NCBI GenBank assembly: GCA_011052015.1
Contig: DRJZ01000142.1
Location: 1-53,415, forward strand
DNA length: 53,415 nt
Reading direction: 5' to 3'
Source of the DNA: Acidiferrobacteraceae bacterium
GTDB taxonomy: Bacteria > Pseudomonadota > Gammaproteobacteria > HyVt-429
Shown piece after piece: positions 30,552 to 42,819 of the stretch. The notes beneath the pieces were generated by a model. That model was not told the origin of the DNA. It made no database searches and saw nothing but the letters and a program-made list of their open reading frames with translations. The translations under genes were made by a program, and so were the position numbers. Each line of letters opens with the position of its first letter. Within the stretch, counting starts at the first letter, position 1.

Positions 30552-30628
30552 GGTGAGCGTAGCTCAGTTGGTAGAGCCCCGGATTGTGATTCCGGTTGTC
30601 GTGGGTTCGAGCCCCATCGTTCACCCCA
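30552..30628 (+). tRNA. tRNA-His(GTG)
   Basis: GGTGAGCGTAGCTCAGTTGG...GGATTGTGATTCC...CGTTCACCCCA with G-1:C73 pairing. Confidence 0.95.
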
Positions 30629-30667
30629 GAATAAAGCTCCGAGACTCGTTGCTCGGAGTACGTTTCA

Positions 30668-30743
<76 letters not shown>

Positions 30744-31139
30744 TATTAATCAATGACTTACGCCAACTAAGTTAGTAACCGGAAATCCCTTCGGGACCAT
30801 CTGGGGACATGAGAATCAGTAGATTGCCTGTAATTACTGTTAAATGCCGTATCCTGTTGATTTGAATCATAATAAACTCTCTTTTCCGATACCATAATGA
30901 ATCAAATCGATAATGTGTTCTCAGAGACATGTGGATGGGGTGACCTTGAATAAGCCTGATTAATGCCCATATTTAGTAGTAGATGGTGGCAAATTGTGGC
31001 AAAGACGGGCTATACTGTGATGCATGGCCCCTGTTTTTATACATTGAAGAGGGGCTTTGGTGCGGGTTAAGAAACGTTATCTTGTGCCGATAACCTGTAA
31101 ACCGAGTGAAGTTTTTACCTGAATTAGATGGAGACTGAG

Positions 31140-31355
31140 ATGAACGCGACTGCCGAAAAAGGGGTGATTGTCTTTGACAACCTCGTTAGGCCAACGGAGG
31201 TTGTCGGAGAATTTGATATGGTAAAGGCTAAGAAATCTAAGCCTTTCAAGAACTCGAATGCCGCTGGGGATACCAGGAGAATTAGCTGTCTGGAAGATGT
31301 GGAGAAGTCGGCATTAGAGTCCGGGAATCGCCTGAAACAAGCGTTCGGTTCTTAA
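31140..31355 (+). CDS. Hypothetical protein in the tRNA-Lys element
   Basis: About 71 aa from MNATAEKG; followed by a strong hairpin. Confidence 0.45.
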   Translation: MNATAEKGVIVFDNLVRPTEVVGEFDMVKAKKSKPFKNSNAAGDTRRISCLEDVEKSALESGNRLKQAFGS

Positions 31356-31377
31356 ACCATTACGCAAGTAGCAACAG

Positions 31378-31413
31378 CAAACGCCCGTCTTGTTTCTGCA
31401 AGACGGGCGTTTG
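31378..31413. terminator. Strong bidirectional hairpin / terminator
   Basis: Perfect 15-bp inverted repeat CAAACGCCCGTCTTG-TTTCTG-CAAGACGGGCGTTTG. Confidence 0.75.
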
Positions 31414-31414
31414 G

Positions 31415-31972
31415 TTGTTGGAGGGGATGAAAATGTTTAATATTTTGTATAACGAAGACATTGAGATTGATATGGTGAATTTGTTTGTATATATCAACCA
31501 ATTCACCAAGAGTATCGGAGAGACCTCCGTTGTATTAGACCCCTCTAAATGCAGGTTAATCTTGTTAGGTATGAGGCAAGATTTACCACATGTTGACGGC
31601 ATGGATCGTGCGAGCTGCTTCAAGAAAATAGCGAACTTTGTAGTCTATTTCATCGCAGAGAGGCCAATTCAAAACCCATTTTCTGAGAAAAATATAGGGG
31701 GCGACTTGGCAAAGTTGTCAAACCATCAGAATTCAATCATTGCTCTCCAGATCGCCATTGATGGTCTCCATGGGGCTACGATCTATCGAAACGAGAAGGA
31801 GAGCTTGGAAATAAAAACCCGCATTGAATTATCCAAGCATTCCTATGTAGATTTAATCGATTCTTTACAGACTGCGACAGTTCAAACGCATTATAAATTA
31901 CTTACAATCCTATTGGAGCAACTTGTGTATAAGACGAATCCAGATTGTCAGTATCCGGTAATGAGATTATAG
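31415..31972 (+). CDS. Hypothetical protein in the tRNA-Lys element
   Basis: 185 aa ORF (start may be the internal ATG MKMFNILYN at about 31427). Confidence 0.55.
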   Translation: MLEGMKMFNILYNEDIEIDMVNLFVYINQFTKSIGETSVVLDPSKCRLILLGMRQDLPHVDGMDRASCFKKIANFVVYFIAERPIQNPFSEKNIGGDLAKLSNHQNSIIALQIAIDGLHGATIYRNEKESLEIKTRIELSKHSYVDLIDSLQTATVQTHYKLLTILLEQLVYKTNPDCQYPVMRL

Positions 31973-32105
31973 ATTGTCAGTGTAAGTGGGAATAGCTTTA
32001 AAACGCTGGGACCATCTGGGGACTAAGACACTATGGAAAAGAGCGAAAAACCACCAAACTCAGGAATGTAAGTTATTGATATTTATCAAAATAGGCCCCT
32101 ATTGC

Positions 32106-32157
<52 letters not shown>

Positions 32158-32255
32158 ATAAATAGGTCTGTAAGGTACGCAGGTCCTTTCGTCTGGCACC
32201 CGCATAGGCTGTTGGTATAGGATAAGCGCAGCCTAATTTTAGTGAGTGATTGTCT

Positions 32256-32573
32256 ATGGCAGAAGGGAGCCTTTGCCCGATACTTGAGTTACGTTGCCAG
32301 GGGAAAGTCTTGGGTCGGTATAGTCTGGAGCCCTTTCACTCTCTGAGTATTGGGCGCGACCCTGGCAATCCCATCGTGGTCAATGACCCGGCGATCAGTC
32401 GTCATCATGCCGAGATTTTCACCTTGTCCACCCAAAGACGTGATGTCGTTATCAAAGACCTTGGGAGTACCAACGGTACTCGGGTCAGGGGACAGCGCAT
32501 TGAGCGCCAGATCCTTGAGATCGGGGATGTGATTCAGCTGGGTAGCCACGAACTCGTGTTGGTCCGCTCTTGA
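32256..32573 (+). CDS. FHA-domain protein
   Basis: SIGRDPGNPIVVNDPAISRHHAEI...DLGSTNGTRVRGQRI. Confidence 0.93.
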   Translation: MAEGSLCPILELRCQGKVLGRYSLEPFHSLSIGRDPGNPIVVNDPAISRHHAEIFTLSTQRRDVVIKDLGSTNGTRVRGQRIERQILEIGDVIQLGSHELVLVRS

Positions 32574-32854
32574 ATTGATGCAGTGCGCCACATCCCTGTC
32601 GCGCCCATGTTAAGTCCAGGGGCTGACCCTCCAGGTCGACCCGTTCGGCGAAAGTCATATTCCAGTCACGAGCCTCTAGCTTCGGTCTATAGTATGCTCG
32701 CGACTCGTCGTTCGCCTCTCGTAGCTATGGCTTGGCCAAGATATGGCATGTGTGTTGCGTGTATAATGGGCCATCTGATGCGGTTCGGCCGACCTCGTGA
32801 GACTGTCTCTTGGTGGAGCGGTTCTGGGTGTAGATGGGCGCAAAGTATAGGCAA

Positions 32855-32939
<85 letters not shown>

Positions 32940-33013
32940 GTTTGGGCCGTCCTGCTGGACGGATCTGGTCTAGAGCCCGGTCAACGTAGAATTGATTATA
33001 CAGAGGTTTATTC

Positions 33014-34333
33014 ATGCAGGTTTTCGTTGAATCCACGGGGGACTTAGAGCGACGGATGACCGTTGCCTTACCCGCGGACCAGTTTGAAAAGGCGATCCTT
33101 GATCGTCTAAAGGGGCTGTCGAAGACAGTCAAAATGCCGGGATTTCGTCCTGGGAAGGTTCCCCTCAAGATGATCGAGGCTCAGTACGGGGGCAAGGTCA
33201 TGGAAGAGGTGGTGGGGGATCTGATCAACTCCAGCTTTCAGCAGGCCATTGGCCAACAGGGGCTGAACCCTGCTGGGGGACCCTCCATTGAACCCAAATC
33301 TTTAGACCGGGGTAAAGACCTGGAGTATGTGGCGGTGTTTGAAATCTATCCCGATGTTAACCCTAAAGATCTTGGGGGTACTAAATTCGAGCGCCCCCTG
33401 TGTGAGATTACCCAAGAAGATATCCATCGTACCCTTGAGCGAATGCAAAAGCAGCGTACCCAATGGGAGCCTGTAGACGACTCTGCCCAAGACGGTCATC
33501 GCCTCAGCATTGATTTTGACGGCAGCCTGGATGGGAAGCCTGTGGACGGCACCAGCGCCAAAGATTTTAAGGTTATCTTGGGGCAGGGCGCATTGGTCAA
33601 GGATCTTGAGGGTCAACTTGTTGGCCTGGGTGTAGGTGATAAGCCTTCCATCAGTGTGGTTTTTCCCGACGATTACCACGACGCGGACCTGGCGGGTAAG
33701 AAAGTGGATTTTGCGATCAGCGTGAATCAGATCGCTGAAGCTAAGTTACCGGCTTTAGATGATGATTTTGCCAAGGTCTTTGGTATCAAAGATGGATCCC
33801 TGGAGACCCTCAAGGCCGAGGTAAAAAACAATCTGGAGCGTGAGGTGCAAGATCGTATCCGGGTATTGATGCGGGACCGGGTCATGTCTGCGGTGGTGGA
33901 CAATAATGACATCAGTGTCCCTAAGCGGTTGGTGGATGAAGAGGCTAGGCGCCTTTTGTCGTCTAACCGGCAGACCCTCAAACAAAATGGGGTCCCGGAA
34001 GACAAGCTGCCATCGGATGAGAGTTTGTATATCGATCAGGCCCAGCGCCGGGTCTTATTGGGCCTGGTACTGTCCGAGATCAGCAAGCGCCAGGGTATGA
34101 AGGCAGATCCGGCCCAGGTTCAGGAGACCCTGGAACGTATGGCCGCCACCTATGAAGACCCAGCCCAGTTTATCCAATGGCACTATGCCGACCCCAAGCG
34201 CTTGGCCGAGGTGGAGGCCGTGGTGATGGAGGATATGTTGGTTGAGCATTTGCTTCAAACTGCCCAGATTGTGGATAAGCCCATTGACTTCAATGAGCTT
34301 ATGTATCCGAAGCAACCGACCGATAATACATAG
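33014..34333 (+). CDS. tig: Trigger factor
   Basis: MQVFVESTGDLERRMTVALPADQFEKAI...PGFRPGKVPLKMIEAQYG; upstream of clpP-clpX-lon. Confidence 0.97.
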   Translation: MQVFVESTGDLERRMTVALPADQFEKAILDRLKGLSKTVKMPGFRPGKVPLKMIEAQYGGKVMEEVVGDLINSSFQQAIGQQGLNPAGGPSIEPKSLDRGKDLEYVAVFEIYPDVNPKDLGGTKFERPLCEITQEDIHRTLERMQKQRTQWEPVDDSAQDGHRLSIDFDGSLDGKPVDGTSAKDFKVILGQGALVKDLEGQLVGLGVGDKPSISVVFPDDYHDADLAGKKVDFAISVNQIAEAKLPALDDDFAKVFGIKDGSLETLKAEVKNNLEREVQDRIRVLMRDRVMSAVVDNNDISVPKRLVDEEARRLLSSNRQTLKQNGVPEDKLPSDESLYIDQAQRRVLLGLVLSEISKRQGMKADPAQVQETLERMAATYEDPAQFIQWHYADPKRLAEVEAVVMEDMLVEHLLQTAQIVDKPIDFNELMYPKQPTDNT

Positions 34334-34355
34334 GTAAGGAGAGACGATTAGCGCC

Positions 34356-34997
34356 ATGAAACCTATAAACAACATGATAGATACCCCCTCCGGGGCAACC
34401 CAGACCCAATCTCTGGGCTTGGTGCCCATGGTCATCGAGACCACCGGACGTGGAGAGCGGGCCTATGACATCTATTCCCGGCTGCTCAAGGAACGTGTGG
34501 TCTTCATTGTTGGGCCCATAGAAGATCATATGGCCAATCTGATCGTGGCCCAATTGCTGTTTCTCGAATCTGAGAACCCGGATAAGGATATACACCTTTA
34601 TATCAATTCACCGGGTGGCGCGGTCAATTCGGGATTGGCCATATACGACACCATGCAGTTTGTTAAACCCGATGTGAGTACCGTGTGTATAGGTCAAGCC
34701 GCCAGTATGGGGGCCTTGTTACTCACCGGTGGGGCAGCGGGCAAACGGTTTTGCCTGCCCCATGCCCGGATCATGATTCATCAGCCCCTGGGCAGTTTCC
34801 AGGGTCAGGCCACCGATATCGATATCCATGCCAAGGAGATTTTATTGGTGCGGGAGCGGCTCAATAAGATCATGGCCAAGCACACAGGCCGGGGTCTGGA
34901 CGCCATTCAGCAGGATACGGAGCGGGATAACTTCATGTCTGGGGACGAGGCGGTGGACTTTGGAATATTGGATTCGGTGCTTACAGAGCGTAGCTAG
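34356..34997 (+). CDS. clpP: ATP-dependent Clp protease proteolytic subunit
   Basis: [22 protein letters not shown]. Confidence 0.98.
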   Translation: MKPINNMIDTPSGATQTQSLGLVPMVIETTGRGERAYDIYSRLLKERVVFIVGPIEDHMANLIVAQLLFLESENPDKDIHLYINSPGGAVNSGLAIYDTMQFVKPDVSTVCIGQAASMGALLLTGGAAGKRFCLPHARIMIHQPLGSFQGQATDIDIHAKEILLVRERLNKIMAKHTGRGLDAIQQDTERDNFMSGDEAVDFGILDSVLTERS

Positions 34998-35070
34998 GGC
35001 GCCTCTGGAGGCTTGGAATAAGTTGTGATAGGTTAGCACCGTAGCGAATATGGGTTTTTGAGGTTTAGGT

Positions 35071-36348
35071 ATGAGTGACGACAAGATCGACGGTAAGGGC
35101 GAGAAGCTCCTCTACTGCTCCTTCTGTGGTAAGAGTCAGCACGAGGTTCGCAAGCTGATTGCGGGGCCCTCTGTATTTGTCTGTGACGAATGCGTCGAGT
35201 TGTGCAATGACATCATCCGCGAAGAGGTTCAGGATAGCCCGGAGGCCGGTGATGCCAAGAGCAAATTTCCCAAACCTCACGAGATCAACCAGATCCTGGA
35301 CGAGTACGTAATTGGTCAGAATGAGGCCAAGAGGGTGCTGTCTGTGGCCGTATATAATCACTACAAACGCATTGAGCACGAAGAGAAAGTTGGCGATGTC
35401 GATATCTCCAAGAGCAACATTCTGCTTATTGGCCCTACCGGTTCCGGTAAAACCTTACTCGCCGAAACCTTGGCCAAACAGCTCAATGTACCGTTTACCA
35501 TTGCCGATGCGACGACCCTCACCGAAGCCGGTTATGTGGGTGAGGATGTAGAGAACATCATCCAGAAGTTGTTGCAAAAATGTGACTACGATATTGAAAA
35601 GGCCCAGATTGGCATCGTCTATATTGACGAGATCGACAAGATTTCCCGCAAATCGGACAACCCATCTATCACCCGTGACGTGTCTGGTGAGGGTGTGCAG
35701 CAGGCCTTACTGAAACTTATCGAGGGGACCATTGCCTCGGTGCCACCCCAGGGTGGCCGCAAGCATCCCCAGCAGGAATTCTTGCAGGTGGATACCCGCA
35801 ATATCCTCTTTATTTGTGGGGGCGCCTTTGCTGGATTGGAGAAGATCATACAAGACCGCTCTGAGAAGGGGGGGATTGGTTTTGGTGCCGAGATCCACAG
35901 CAAGTCCGACGATAAACTGGTAGGCGAGATCTTGCTCGGTGTAGAGCCCGAGGACTTGATTAAATATGGACTCATTCCTGAATTTGTGGGCCGTTTGCCG
36001 GTGGTGGCCACCCTGAGAGAGTTGGACGAAGAGTCCCTGGTGCGTATTCTTACCGAACCCCGCAATGCCCTGGTCAAGCAATACCAGAAGTTGTTGAAGT
36101 TTGAGGGCGTCGACCTGGAGATTCGTGAAGATGCCTTACATGCAGTGGCAAAAAAGGCCATGGATCGCAAGACCGGCGCCCGGGGTCTACGCTCCATCAT
36201 TGAACAGGCGTTATTGGACACCATGTATGAGTTGCCTACCCAGAAGGGGGTCAAACAGGTGGTGGTCGATGCCGGTGTGATTCGGGAAGGTACCCAACCC
36301 CTCTATATCTATGAGGAAGAGGATCCGAAATCGGCTTCCTCTAGCTAG
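35071..36348 (+). CDS. clpX: ATP-dependent Clp protease ATP-binding subunit ClpX
   Basis: Zn-finger [27 protein letters not shown]. Confidence 0.98.
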   Translation: MSDDKIDGKGEKLLYCSFCGKSQHEVRKLIAGPSVFVCDECVELCNDIIREEVQDSPEAGDAKSKFPKPHEINQILDEYVIGQNEAKRVLSVAVYNHYKRIEHEEKVGDVDISKSNILLIGPTGSGKTLLAETLAKQLNVPFTIADATTLTEAGYVGEDVENIIQKLLQKCDYDIEKAQIGIVYIDEIDKISRKSDNPSITRDVSGEGVQQALLKLIEGTIASVPPQGGRKHPQQEFLQVDTRNILFICGGAFAGLEKIIQDRSEKGGIGFGAEIHSKSDDKLVGEILLGVEPEDLIKYGLIPEFVGRLPVVATLRELDEESLVRILTEPRNALVKQYQKLLKFEGVDLEIREDALHAVAKKAMDRKTGARGLRSIIEQALLDTMYELPTQKGVKQVVVDAGVIREGTQPLYIYEEEDPKSASSS

Positions 36349-36539
36349 TAGCCCTTCATAAAGCCCATACATTTTATACCAGATTAGGGTCTGGAATCGG
36401 GTTATGGCCCTGTTCTTGCGTGTCCAATACCCTTAGTGGCCGTCAAGCTTGAATTCTGTGTAAAGAGTCCTCATATTAATGCGAGTTCCATCGTGTCAGC
36501 ACCATAACAATCACCGAGATTGAGCAACTGTAGAGAAAA

Positions 36540-38978
36540 ATGATGGAAGAGAAAAACGAAGTTGCTGTTACGCCAGCGACCCCGGAAAACGTACTGCCAG
36601 TGTTACCGTTACGCGATGTAGTGGTGTTTCCGCACATGGTTATTCCCCTGTTTGTCGGTAGAAAGAAATCGATTCGTGCTCTGGAGCTGGCTATGGAAGC
36701 TGGTAAGCACATCCTTTTGGTAGCACAAAAGGATGCCGGCGAAGATGATCCCAGCACCGACAGCATTTATGTTGTTGGCACCATCGCAAGCATCTTGCAG
36801 TTATTAAAATTACCAGACGGGACTGTCAAGGTGCTGGTTGAAGGTGAACGCCGGGCCAAGATTAAACGTTATGAAGAAACCGATGAGTGTTTTAGTGCCG
36901 AAATCGCAGAGATTACACCCAGCACAATTTCCGAGATCGAGTCAGAAGCGCTGTTGCGTACCGTGCTTAGCGAATTTGATCAATATGTGAAACTGAATAC
37001 CAAAATCCCACCAGAGATTCTCACCTCATTGGCAGGAATTGATGACCCCGGACGTCTTGCCGATACCATCGGTGCTCACCTCAGTCTTAAGATTGAAGAA
37101 AAGCAGGCGGTGTTAGAGATGGAAGATGTGACCGCACGCCTTGAGCATCTTTTGGGCGTGATGGAGTCGGAGATCGACCTTATGCAGGTGGAAAAGCGAA
37201 TTCGGGGACGCGTCAAAAAACAAATGGAGAAAAGCCAGCGCGAGTATTATCTCAATGAACAAATGAAGGCCATCCAGAAAGAGTTGGGTGATATGGAAGA
37301 CGCGCCAAATGAAATTGAAGAGTTGGCCAAGAAGGTCGAAGAGGCGGGCATGGCCAAAGAGGCCAAAGAAAAGGCCGACGCCGAACTGAAGAAACTCAAG
37401 ATGATGTCTCCCATGTCGGCGGAGGCCACAGTGGTGAGAAACTATATCGATTGGCTCGTGGCTGTACCATGGAAAAAGCGTACTCGGACGCGTAAAGACC
37501 TCGCCGCTGCCGAGGAGATTTTAGAGGAGGACCACTATGGTCTGGAGAAGGTTAAGGAACGCATACTCGAGTACTTGGCTGTTCAACAGCGTGTCAACAA
37601 GATCAAGGGCCCAATCCTTTGTCTCGTCGGACCTCCCGGTGTGGGTAAGACTTCTTTGGGCCAGTCCATCGCCAGAGCGACCAGTAGAAAATTTATCCGC
37701 ATGTCCTTAGGCGGGGTGCGTGACGAGGCCGAGATTCGCGGTCATCGTCGAACCTACATCGGCTCGCTACCGGGCAAGATCGTGCAGAACATGGCCAAAA
37801 CCAAAGTACGCAACCCATTGTTTATGTTGGATGAGGTAGACAAAATGGCCATGGATTTTCGTGGCGACCCATCATCGGCCTTATTGGAGGTCCTGGATCC
37901 TGAGCAGAATCATGCCTTTGTAGATCATTATCTGGAGGTAGACTACGATTTGTCTGAGGTCATGTTTATTGCCACGGCAAATACACTCAATATTCCTGGT
38001 CCGTTGTTAGATCGCATGGAAGTCATTCGCCTTTCGGGTTACACCGAAGATGAGAAGGTCAATATTGCTTTGCGGTATCTCGTTGCCAAGCAGCGTGAGA
38101 ACAACGGCTTAAGTAAAGAGGAAGTCTCGATTTCACGTGCTGCCATTGTCGATATCGTTCGGTACTACACCCGTGAAGCGGGTGTGCGTGGTTTGGAACG
38201 AGAGATCGCCAAAGTCTTTCGGAAGGTAGCCAAAGAATTATTGTTAGAAAAAAATCGTAAGCGCGCCAGCATCGGTCCGAAGCAGGTTGCAAAGTATCTA
38301 GGGGTACGTCGCTATCGTTATGGTCGTGCTGAGGAGAAAAATCAGGTCGGTCAGGTGACGGGTCTTGCTTGGACCGAGGTCGGAGGCGAGTTGTTGACTA
38401 TTGAGGCGGTTATTCTGCCTGGTAAGGGCAAGCATATTTATACCGGTAAGCTCGGTGATGTGATGCAGGAATCGATTCAAGCGGCCATGAGCGTTGTGCG
38501 CAATCGTGCCGAGTCTTTTGGTCTCAAACAGGACTTCTATTCCACTCATGATGTGCACGTACACGTTCCTGAAGGCGCGACACCGAAGGATGGCCCCAGC
38601 GCGGGTGTAGGTATGTGTACGGCTATTTTATCCGCCTTGACCGGGACTTTGGTGCGTGGTGATGTGGCTATGACCGGGGAAATTACATTACGCGGAGAAG
38701 TGTTACCCATCGGTGGCCTGAAAGAGAAGCTCTTGGCAGCCCATCGTGGAGGTATCAAGATCGTGTTGATCCCTGAGGAGAATCGAAAGGACCTGGTGGA
38801 TATCCCGAAGAAAATTAAAGACGAATTGGAAATCCATCCGGTGCGCTGGATCGATCAGGTCCTGGAAATGGCACTGGTGGATATGCCCCATGTGGAGATT
38901 GCGGGGAAGCCAGGGGCCGGCAAGAAGTCTGCAAAGAAGGGCAAAGAGTCAGCTTCGGGTATCGTTACCACCCACTAG
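36540..38978 (+). CDS. lon: Endopeptidase La (Lon)
   Basis: 812 aa; [32 protein letters not shown]. Confidence 0.98.
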   Translation: MMEEKNEVAVTPATPENVLPVLPLRDVVVFPHMVIPLFVGRKKSIRALELAMEAGKHILLVAQKDAGEDDPSTDSIYVVGTIASILQLLKLPDGTVKVLVEGERRAKIKRYEETDECFSAEIAEITPSTISEIESEALLRTVLSEFDQYVKLNTKIPPEILTSLAGIDDPGRLADTIGAHLSLKIEEKQAVLEMEDVTARLEHLLGVMESEIDLMQVEKRIRGRVKKQMEKSQREYYLNEQMKAIQKELGDMEDAPNEIEELAKKVEEAGMAKEAKEKADAELKKLKMMSPMSAEATVVRNYIDWLVAVPWKKRTRTRKDLAAAEEILEEDHYGLEKVKERILEYLAVQQRVNKIKGPILCLVGPPGVGKTSLGQSIARATSRKFIRMSLGGVRDEAEIRGHRRTYIGSLPGKIVQNMAKTKVRNPLFMLDEVDKMAMDFRGDPSSALLEVLDPEQNHAFVDHYLEVDYDLSEVMFIATANTLNIPGPLLDRMEVIRLSGYTEDEKVNIALRYLVAKQRENNGLSKEEVSISRAAIVDIVRYYTREAGVRGLEREIAKVFRKVAKELLLEKNRKRASIGPKQVAKYLGVRRYRYGRAEEKNQVGQVTGLAWTEVGGELLTIEAVILPGKGKHIYTGKLGDVMQESIQAAMSVVRNRAESFGLKQDFYSTHDVHVHVPEGATPKDGPSAGVGMCTAILSALTGTLVRGDVAMTGEITLRGEVLPIGGLKEKLLAAHRGGIKIVLIPEENRKDLVDIPKKIKDELEIHPVRWIDQVLEMALVDMPHVEIAGKPGAGKKSAKKGKESASGIVTTH

Positions 38979-39205
38979 AAATTCTTGCGCACGGTATGCC
39001 CAGATCGGGGAGAGGGGCTGGGGTGCTTCAAATTTGCCTAAAGTGCTTGTATTTAGCGGGTTTTCCTTGACATAAGTTTGACCCTGTTGGTATAAGTTGG
39101 CGGTGGGGCACAACAGTTCTTTTGTTCGCACGCGAAGACGTGACTGGTTCCGCGTTCTGGCCCAACTAATTAAAAATTACACTCACCTAAAGAGAGGAAC
39201 TTATT

Positions 39206-39478
39206 GTGAATAAGGCCGAGTTAATTGACCTCATCGCTGAGTCTGCAGATATTTCAAAATCAGCCGCCACTCAAGCGTTGGATGCCGTCATTAAGGGTGT
39301 TACCACAACACTTCAAAAGGATGAAGCGCTAACTATTGTAGGCTTCGGGACCTTTTCCGTAAGCCACCGTCCTGAACGTACTGGACGTAATCCGCAGACC
39401 GGTGAAGCAATCACTATCAAGGCATCAAATGCACCCAAGTTTAAAGCTGGCAAAGCCCTGAAGGATGCCTTAAACTAG
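39206..39478 (+). CDS. hupB: DNA-binding protein HU-beta
   Basis: 90 aa; [28 protein letters not shown]...[22 protein letters not shown]. Confidence 0.97.
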   Translation: MNKAELIDLIAESADISKSAATQALDAVIKGVTTTLQKDEALTIVGFGTFSVSHRPERTGRNPQTGEAITIKASNAPKFKAGKALKDALN

Positions 39479-39488
39479 CGCGCCTTCT

Positions 39489-39564
39489 GGGTGCTTAGCT
39501 CAGCTGGGAGAGCGTCGCCCTTACAAGGCGAATGTCGGGGGTTCGATCCCCTCAGCACCCACCA
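39489..39564 (+). tRNA. tRNA-Val(TAC)
   Basis: GGGTGCTTAGCTCAGCTGGGAGAGCGTCGCCCTTACAAGGCG...AGCACCCACCA. Confidence 0.95.
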
Positions 39565-39570
39565 CCGTCG

Positions 39571-39647
39571 GGAGCGGTAGTTCAGTTGGTTAGAATACCG
39601 GCCTGTCACGCCGGGGGTCGCGGGTTCGAGTCCCGTCCGCTCCGCCA
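39571..39647 (+). tRNA. tRNA-Asp(GTC)
   Basis: GGAGCGGTAGTTCAGTTGGTTAGAATACCGGCCTGTCACGCCGG...CCGCTCCGCCA. Confidence 0.95.
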
Positions 39648-39741
39648 TCGGCCTATAAACATTGGGTCCATTGACGCATTTAAAATCACCCATCTAGAAT
39701 CACTTAAGTTTTGATATAGGCCCGCCCGCCAGGTTTTATAG

Positions 39742-41661
39742 ATGCTTTCCACAATTCGAGACAAGGCCACCGGGTGGATTGCCTGGGTTGTCGTTTTCCT
39801 CATCACCATTCCCTTTGCTCTATGGGGAGTTGGTTCCTATTTTGAAGACCAGGCCAACCCATCAGTTGCCGAAATCAATGGCGATGAAATAGACTCTGAT
39901 GTCTATAAGCAAGCCCTGGAAAAACAAAAACAAACGTTGCGTCAGAGGGCCGGTGGAAAGATAGATCCCTCCTTGTTTGATAGCCCCCAGTTTCGTCGTC
40001 GCGCACTCGATAATATTATTGAGCGTAGATTATTGTTACAGGACGCTGAAGACCAGGGCTACCAGATAGGTGATGATCAAATTAACGAATACATTCGCAG
40101 CAGTAGTCAATTTCAGCGCGATGGAAAGTTTGTGCAAGAATTGTACATACGCGCACTGCGAAACGCAGGCTACTCGTCAAGTGGGTATGAGGAGAGTCTT
40201 CGCCAGGATAATGTTTTGCAACAAATCATAAATGGTTTTACTCAATCGACTATTATCACCAAAAAGGAATTGGAACGAATGGCGCGGCTGCAAAACCAAA
40301 AGCGCAAATTTGATTACGCTGTAATTTCGACAAAGAGTTTTATGGATAAATTTAATCCGCCGCCAGAAGACATTAAGGCGGCGTATGACTCGAACACTTC
40401 TCAGTATCGCATACCCGAACAGGTGCAGGTGGAGTATGTGCGCCTTGCCATTAACGATCTTTCAAAACAGGTTAAAGTCAGCAAAGAGCAAGTAGTGCAG
40501 GCCTATGAAAGTGCAGATCGAACTGTGGAAGCTGAGAAACGGCGTGCTCGGCATATTTTGATCGCAGTAGAGGCTACGGGTGATTCTGCGACCGCGTTTG
40601 CCGACGCCGAGGTCCAGGCAAAAAAGATTATCAAGCAATTAGAAGACGGTGCAGATTTTGCTAAATTGGCCAAGGTGCATTCGGCAGATACAGCAACAGC
40701 GAACAAAGGTGGTGACTTGGGTTTTCAAGAGAGGGGTTCGGGAGCGCTCAGTCCCACACTTGAGACAGCAATATTCGCGTTAAAAGAAGGCAGAATCAGC
40801 AAACCGATTCGCAGCGCCTTTGGGGTGCATGTCATCAAGCTTGACAAGATCAAAAAGGCAAAAAAGAAGTCTTTCGGGGAGATGCGAGCCAGATTGGAGT
40901 CCGATATGCGGCACAAGATGGCAGAAGCTCAATTTCTGGAGCAGGCGGAACAATTTGGCGATTTATCCTACGAACACCCAGAGAGCCTGCAACCCGTTGT
41001 CGATGAGCTAGGACTCAAGGTTAAAAAGAGTGGTTGGTTCTCGCGTAGCGGTGGCAAGGGCCTGGCGGGCAACCCTAAAATTATAGGGGCGGCTTTTAGT
41101 GAAGAGGTCCTTGTTGACAAGCAAAACAGCGAAGTCATTGAGCTTGACTCCGATAACCTGATCGTTTTACGTGTTGTTGCTCATCGTGAGTCCAAGCTTA
41201 AACCATTTAAAGAGGTTAAGGACTCGATTGTAGCGCGCCTACAATCAACCCAGGCGCGTGCTGAGATATCTAAACTCGGTGGACAGTTCGTTGCCAAATT
41301 AAATTCTGGTGTAAGCTGGAATGAGGTTCTAAGACAAAACAAGCTATCGGCGCAACAATCCAAGACCCTCGCCCGGGATGACTATAGCTTTAAAAAACAG
41401 GACGTCTTGAAAAGGGTTTTTAAGATGCCACGACCCACACCCAAAACTCCGGTTTATGCTGGTGTTGCCTTGGGGCAAGAAGGTTTTGCCTTGATTCGTC
41501 TCAAACAGGTGGTCGATAACACTTCAGATGAACTTGAAAAAGGCGCCGTGGCGAACGCCAAGGCGGTGTTGCAGACTCGCGGTGGTGCTGAGTACTTTAG
41601 CAGTTACCAGAAGGGATTGAGAGACCGGGCCGACGTTATTATCCATGAGGAGAATCTTTAA
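39742..41661 (+). CDS. ppiD: SurA N-domain peptidyl-prolyl isomerase PpiD
   Basis: 639 aa; N-terminal TM, RARHILIAVEA...GGDLGFQERGSG...FGVHVIKL parvulin domain; position after hupB. Confidence 0.92.
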   Translation: MLSTIRDKATGWIAWVVVFLITIPFALWGVGSYFEDQANPSVAEINGDEIDSDVYKQALEKQKQTLRQRAGGKIDPSLFDSPQFRRRALDNIIERRLLLQDAEDQGYQIGDDQINEYIRSSSQFQRDGKFVQELYIRALRNAGYSSSGYEESLRQDNVLQQIINGFTQSTIITKKELERMARLQNQKRKFDYAVISTKSFMDKFNPPPEDIKAAYDSNTSQYRIPEQVQVEYVRLAINDLSKQVKVSKEQVVQAYESADRTVEAEKRRARHILIAVEATGDSATAFADAEVQAKKIIKQLEDGADFAKLAKVHSADTATANKGGDLGFQERGSGALSPTLETAIFALKEGRISKPIRSAFGVHVIKLDKIKKAKKKSFGEMRARLESDMRHKMAEAQFLEQAEQFGDLSYEHPESLQPVVDELGLKVKKSGWFSRSGGKGLAGNPKIIGAAFSEEVLVDKQNSEVIELDSDNLIVLRVVAHRESKLKPFKEVKDSIVARLQSTQARAEISKLGGQFVAKLNSGVSWNEVLRQNKLSAQQSKTLARDDYSFKKQDVLKRVFKMPRPTPKTPVYAGVALGQEGFALIRLKQVVDNTSDELEKGAVANAKAVLQTRGGAEYFSSYQKGLRDRADVIIHEENL

Positions 41662-41696
41662 GGCCCGACTGTAAAAAATAGACATCGACCCCATGG

Positions 41697-42488
41697 TTAC
41701 TCTACTACTAGGGGCCCAATTCCCACCGTATTAAAACCACCGTCCACATACATGATCTCGGCTGTGATGCCCGAAGCTAGGTCTGAACATAAAAAGGCGG
41801 CGGCGTTGCCGACTTCATCGATATCCACGCTGCGACCCAGAGGCGCGGTCTTCTCGTAGAATTCGATCATCTTTTTAAACCCCTTGATTCCAGCTGCCGC
41901 CAATGTCTTGATGGGACCGGCGGATATGGCATTGACCCGTATGCCTTCAGGACCCAGGCTCTGGGCCATATAACGTACATTGGCCTCCAGACTGGCCTTG
42001 GCCAGACCCATGACGTTGTAACCTGGCATGGAGCGCTCGGCGCCGATATAGGACAGAGTAAGCATGGCGCCGTTTCGGTCAGCCATCATGCCTCGACCGG
42101 CCTTGGCCAATGCGGCAAAGCTGTATGAGCTGATCTCGTGAGCAGCACGGAAACCTTCCCGAGTTACCGCGTCCAGATATAAGCCATCGAGTTCTTCCCG
42201 GGGGGCAAAGGCCACGGAATGGACAATGATGTCCAGTCCATCCCAATAATTGTCCAGGTTTTTGAACACTGTGTCGATCTGGTTATCATCGCTCACGTCA
42301 CAGGGCAGGATGACGTCAGATTGGGTGTGGGCGGCGACCTTTTCCACCCGGGTCTTTAATTTATCATTTTGATAGGTGTAGGCCAGTTCCGCGCCCTCGC
42401 GGTGCATGGCTTTGGCTACACCCCAGGCGATGGATCGTTCGCTGGCAATGCCGACAATGAGCGCACGCTTTCCGGTTAAAAACCCCAT
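41697..42488 (-). CDS. fabI: Enoyl-[acyl-carrier-protein] reductase FabI
   Basis: 263 aa; [61 protein letters not shown]. Confidence 0.96.
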   Translation of the reverse strand: MGFLTGKRALIVGIASERSIAWGVAKAMHREGAELAYTYQNDKLKTRVEKVAAHTQSDVILPCDVSDDNQIDTVFKNLDNYWDGLDIIVHSVAFAPREELDGLYLDAVTREGFRAAHEISSYSFAALAKAGRGMMADRNGAMLTLSYIGAERSMPGYNVMGLAKASLEANVRYMAQSLGPEGIRVNAISAGPIKTLAAAGIKGFKKMIEFYEKTAPLGRSVDIDEVGNAAAFLCSDLASGITAEIMYVDGGFNTVGIGPLVVE

Positions 42489-42819
42489 AAGTTATTCCTC
42501 ATATTATTTTAATGATACCGTATGAGCATGCCCTTAGACGTGGCATTACGGTATAACCCTCTATATACCTTGTTTATACGTCTTGCACAATATTGCAGAT
42601 AACAGGCTTGTTGTTTGAGTATTGACCGTGACATGATAGTGTAAAAAATGGGCTCGATCGCCAAGCACGCAAAGAGAAAGACGGCCAAGTGAATCTTCAA
42701 CAATGAATGATGTCGCCTACAGGGTTGAATGAATCCACTCATTCTTTGCGGACTTAGCGCCTTTGTGAGAACCAACCATGGCACCCACAAATTTTTTATA
42801 GAACCATGTTCTGAAAGAT

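Noticed and set aside
35619-36254. 211-aa minus-strand ORF in clpX
   Set aside because: Antisense to clpX with no recognisable domain.
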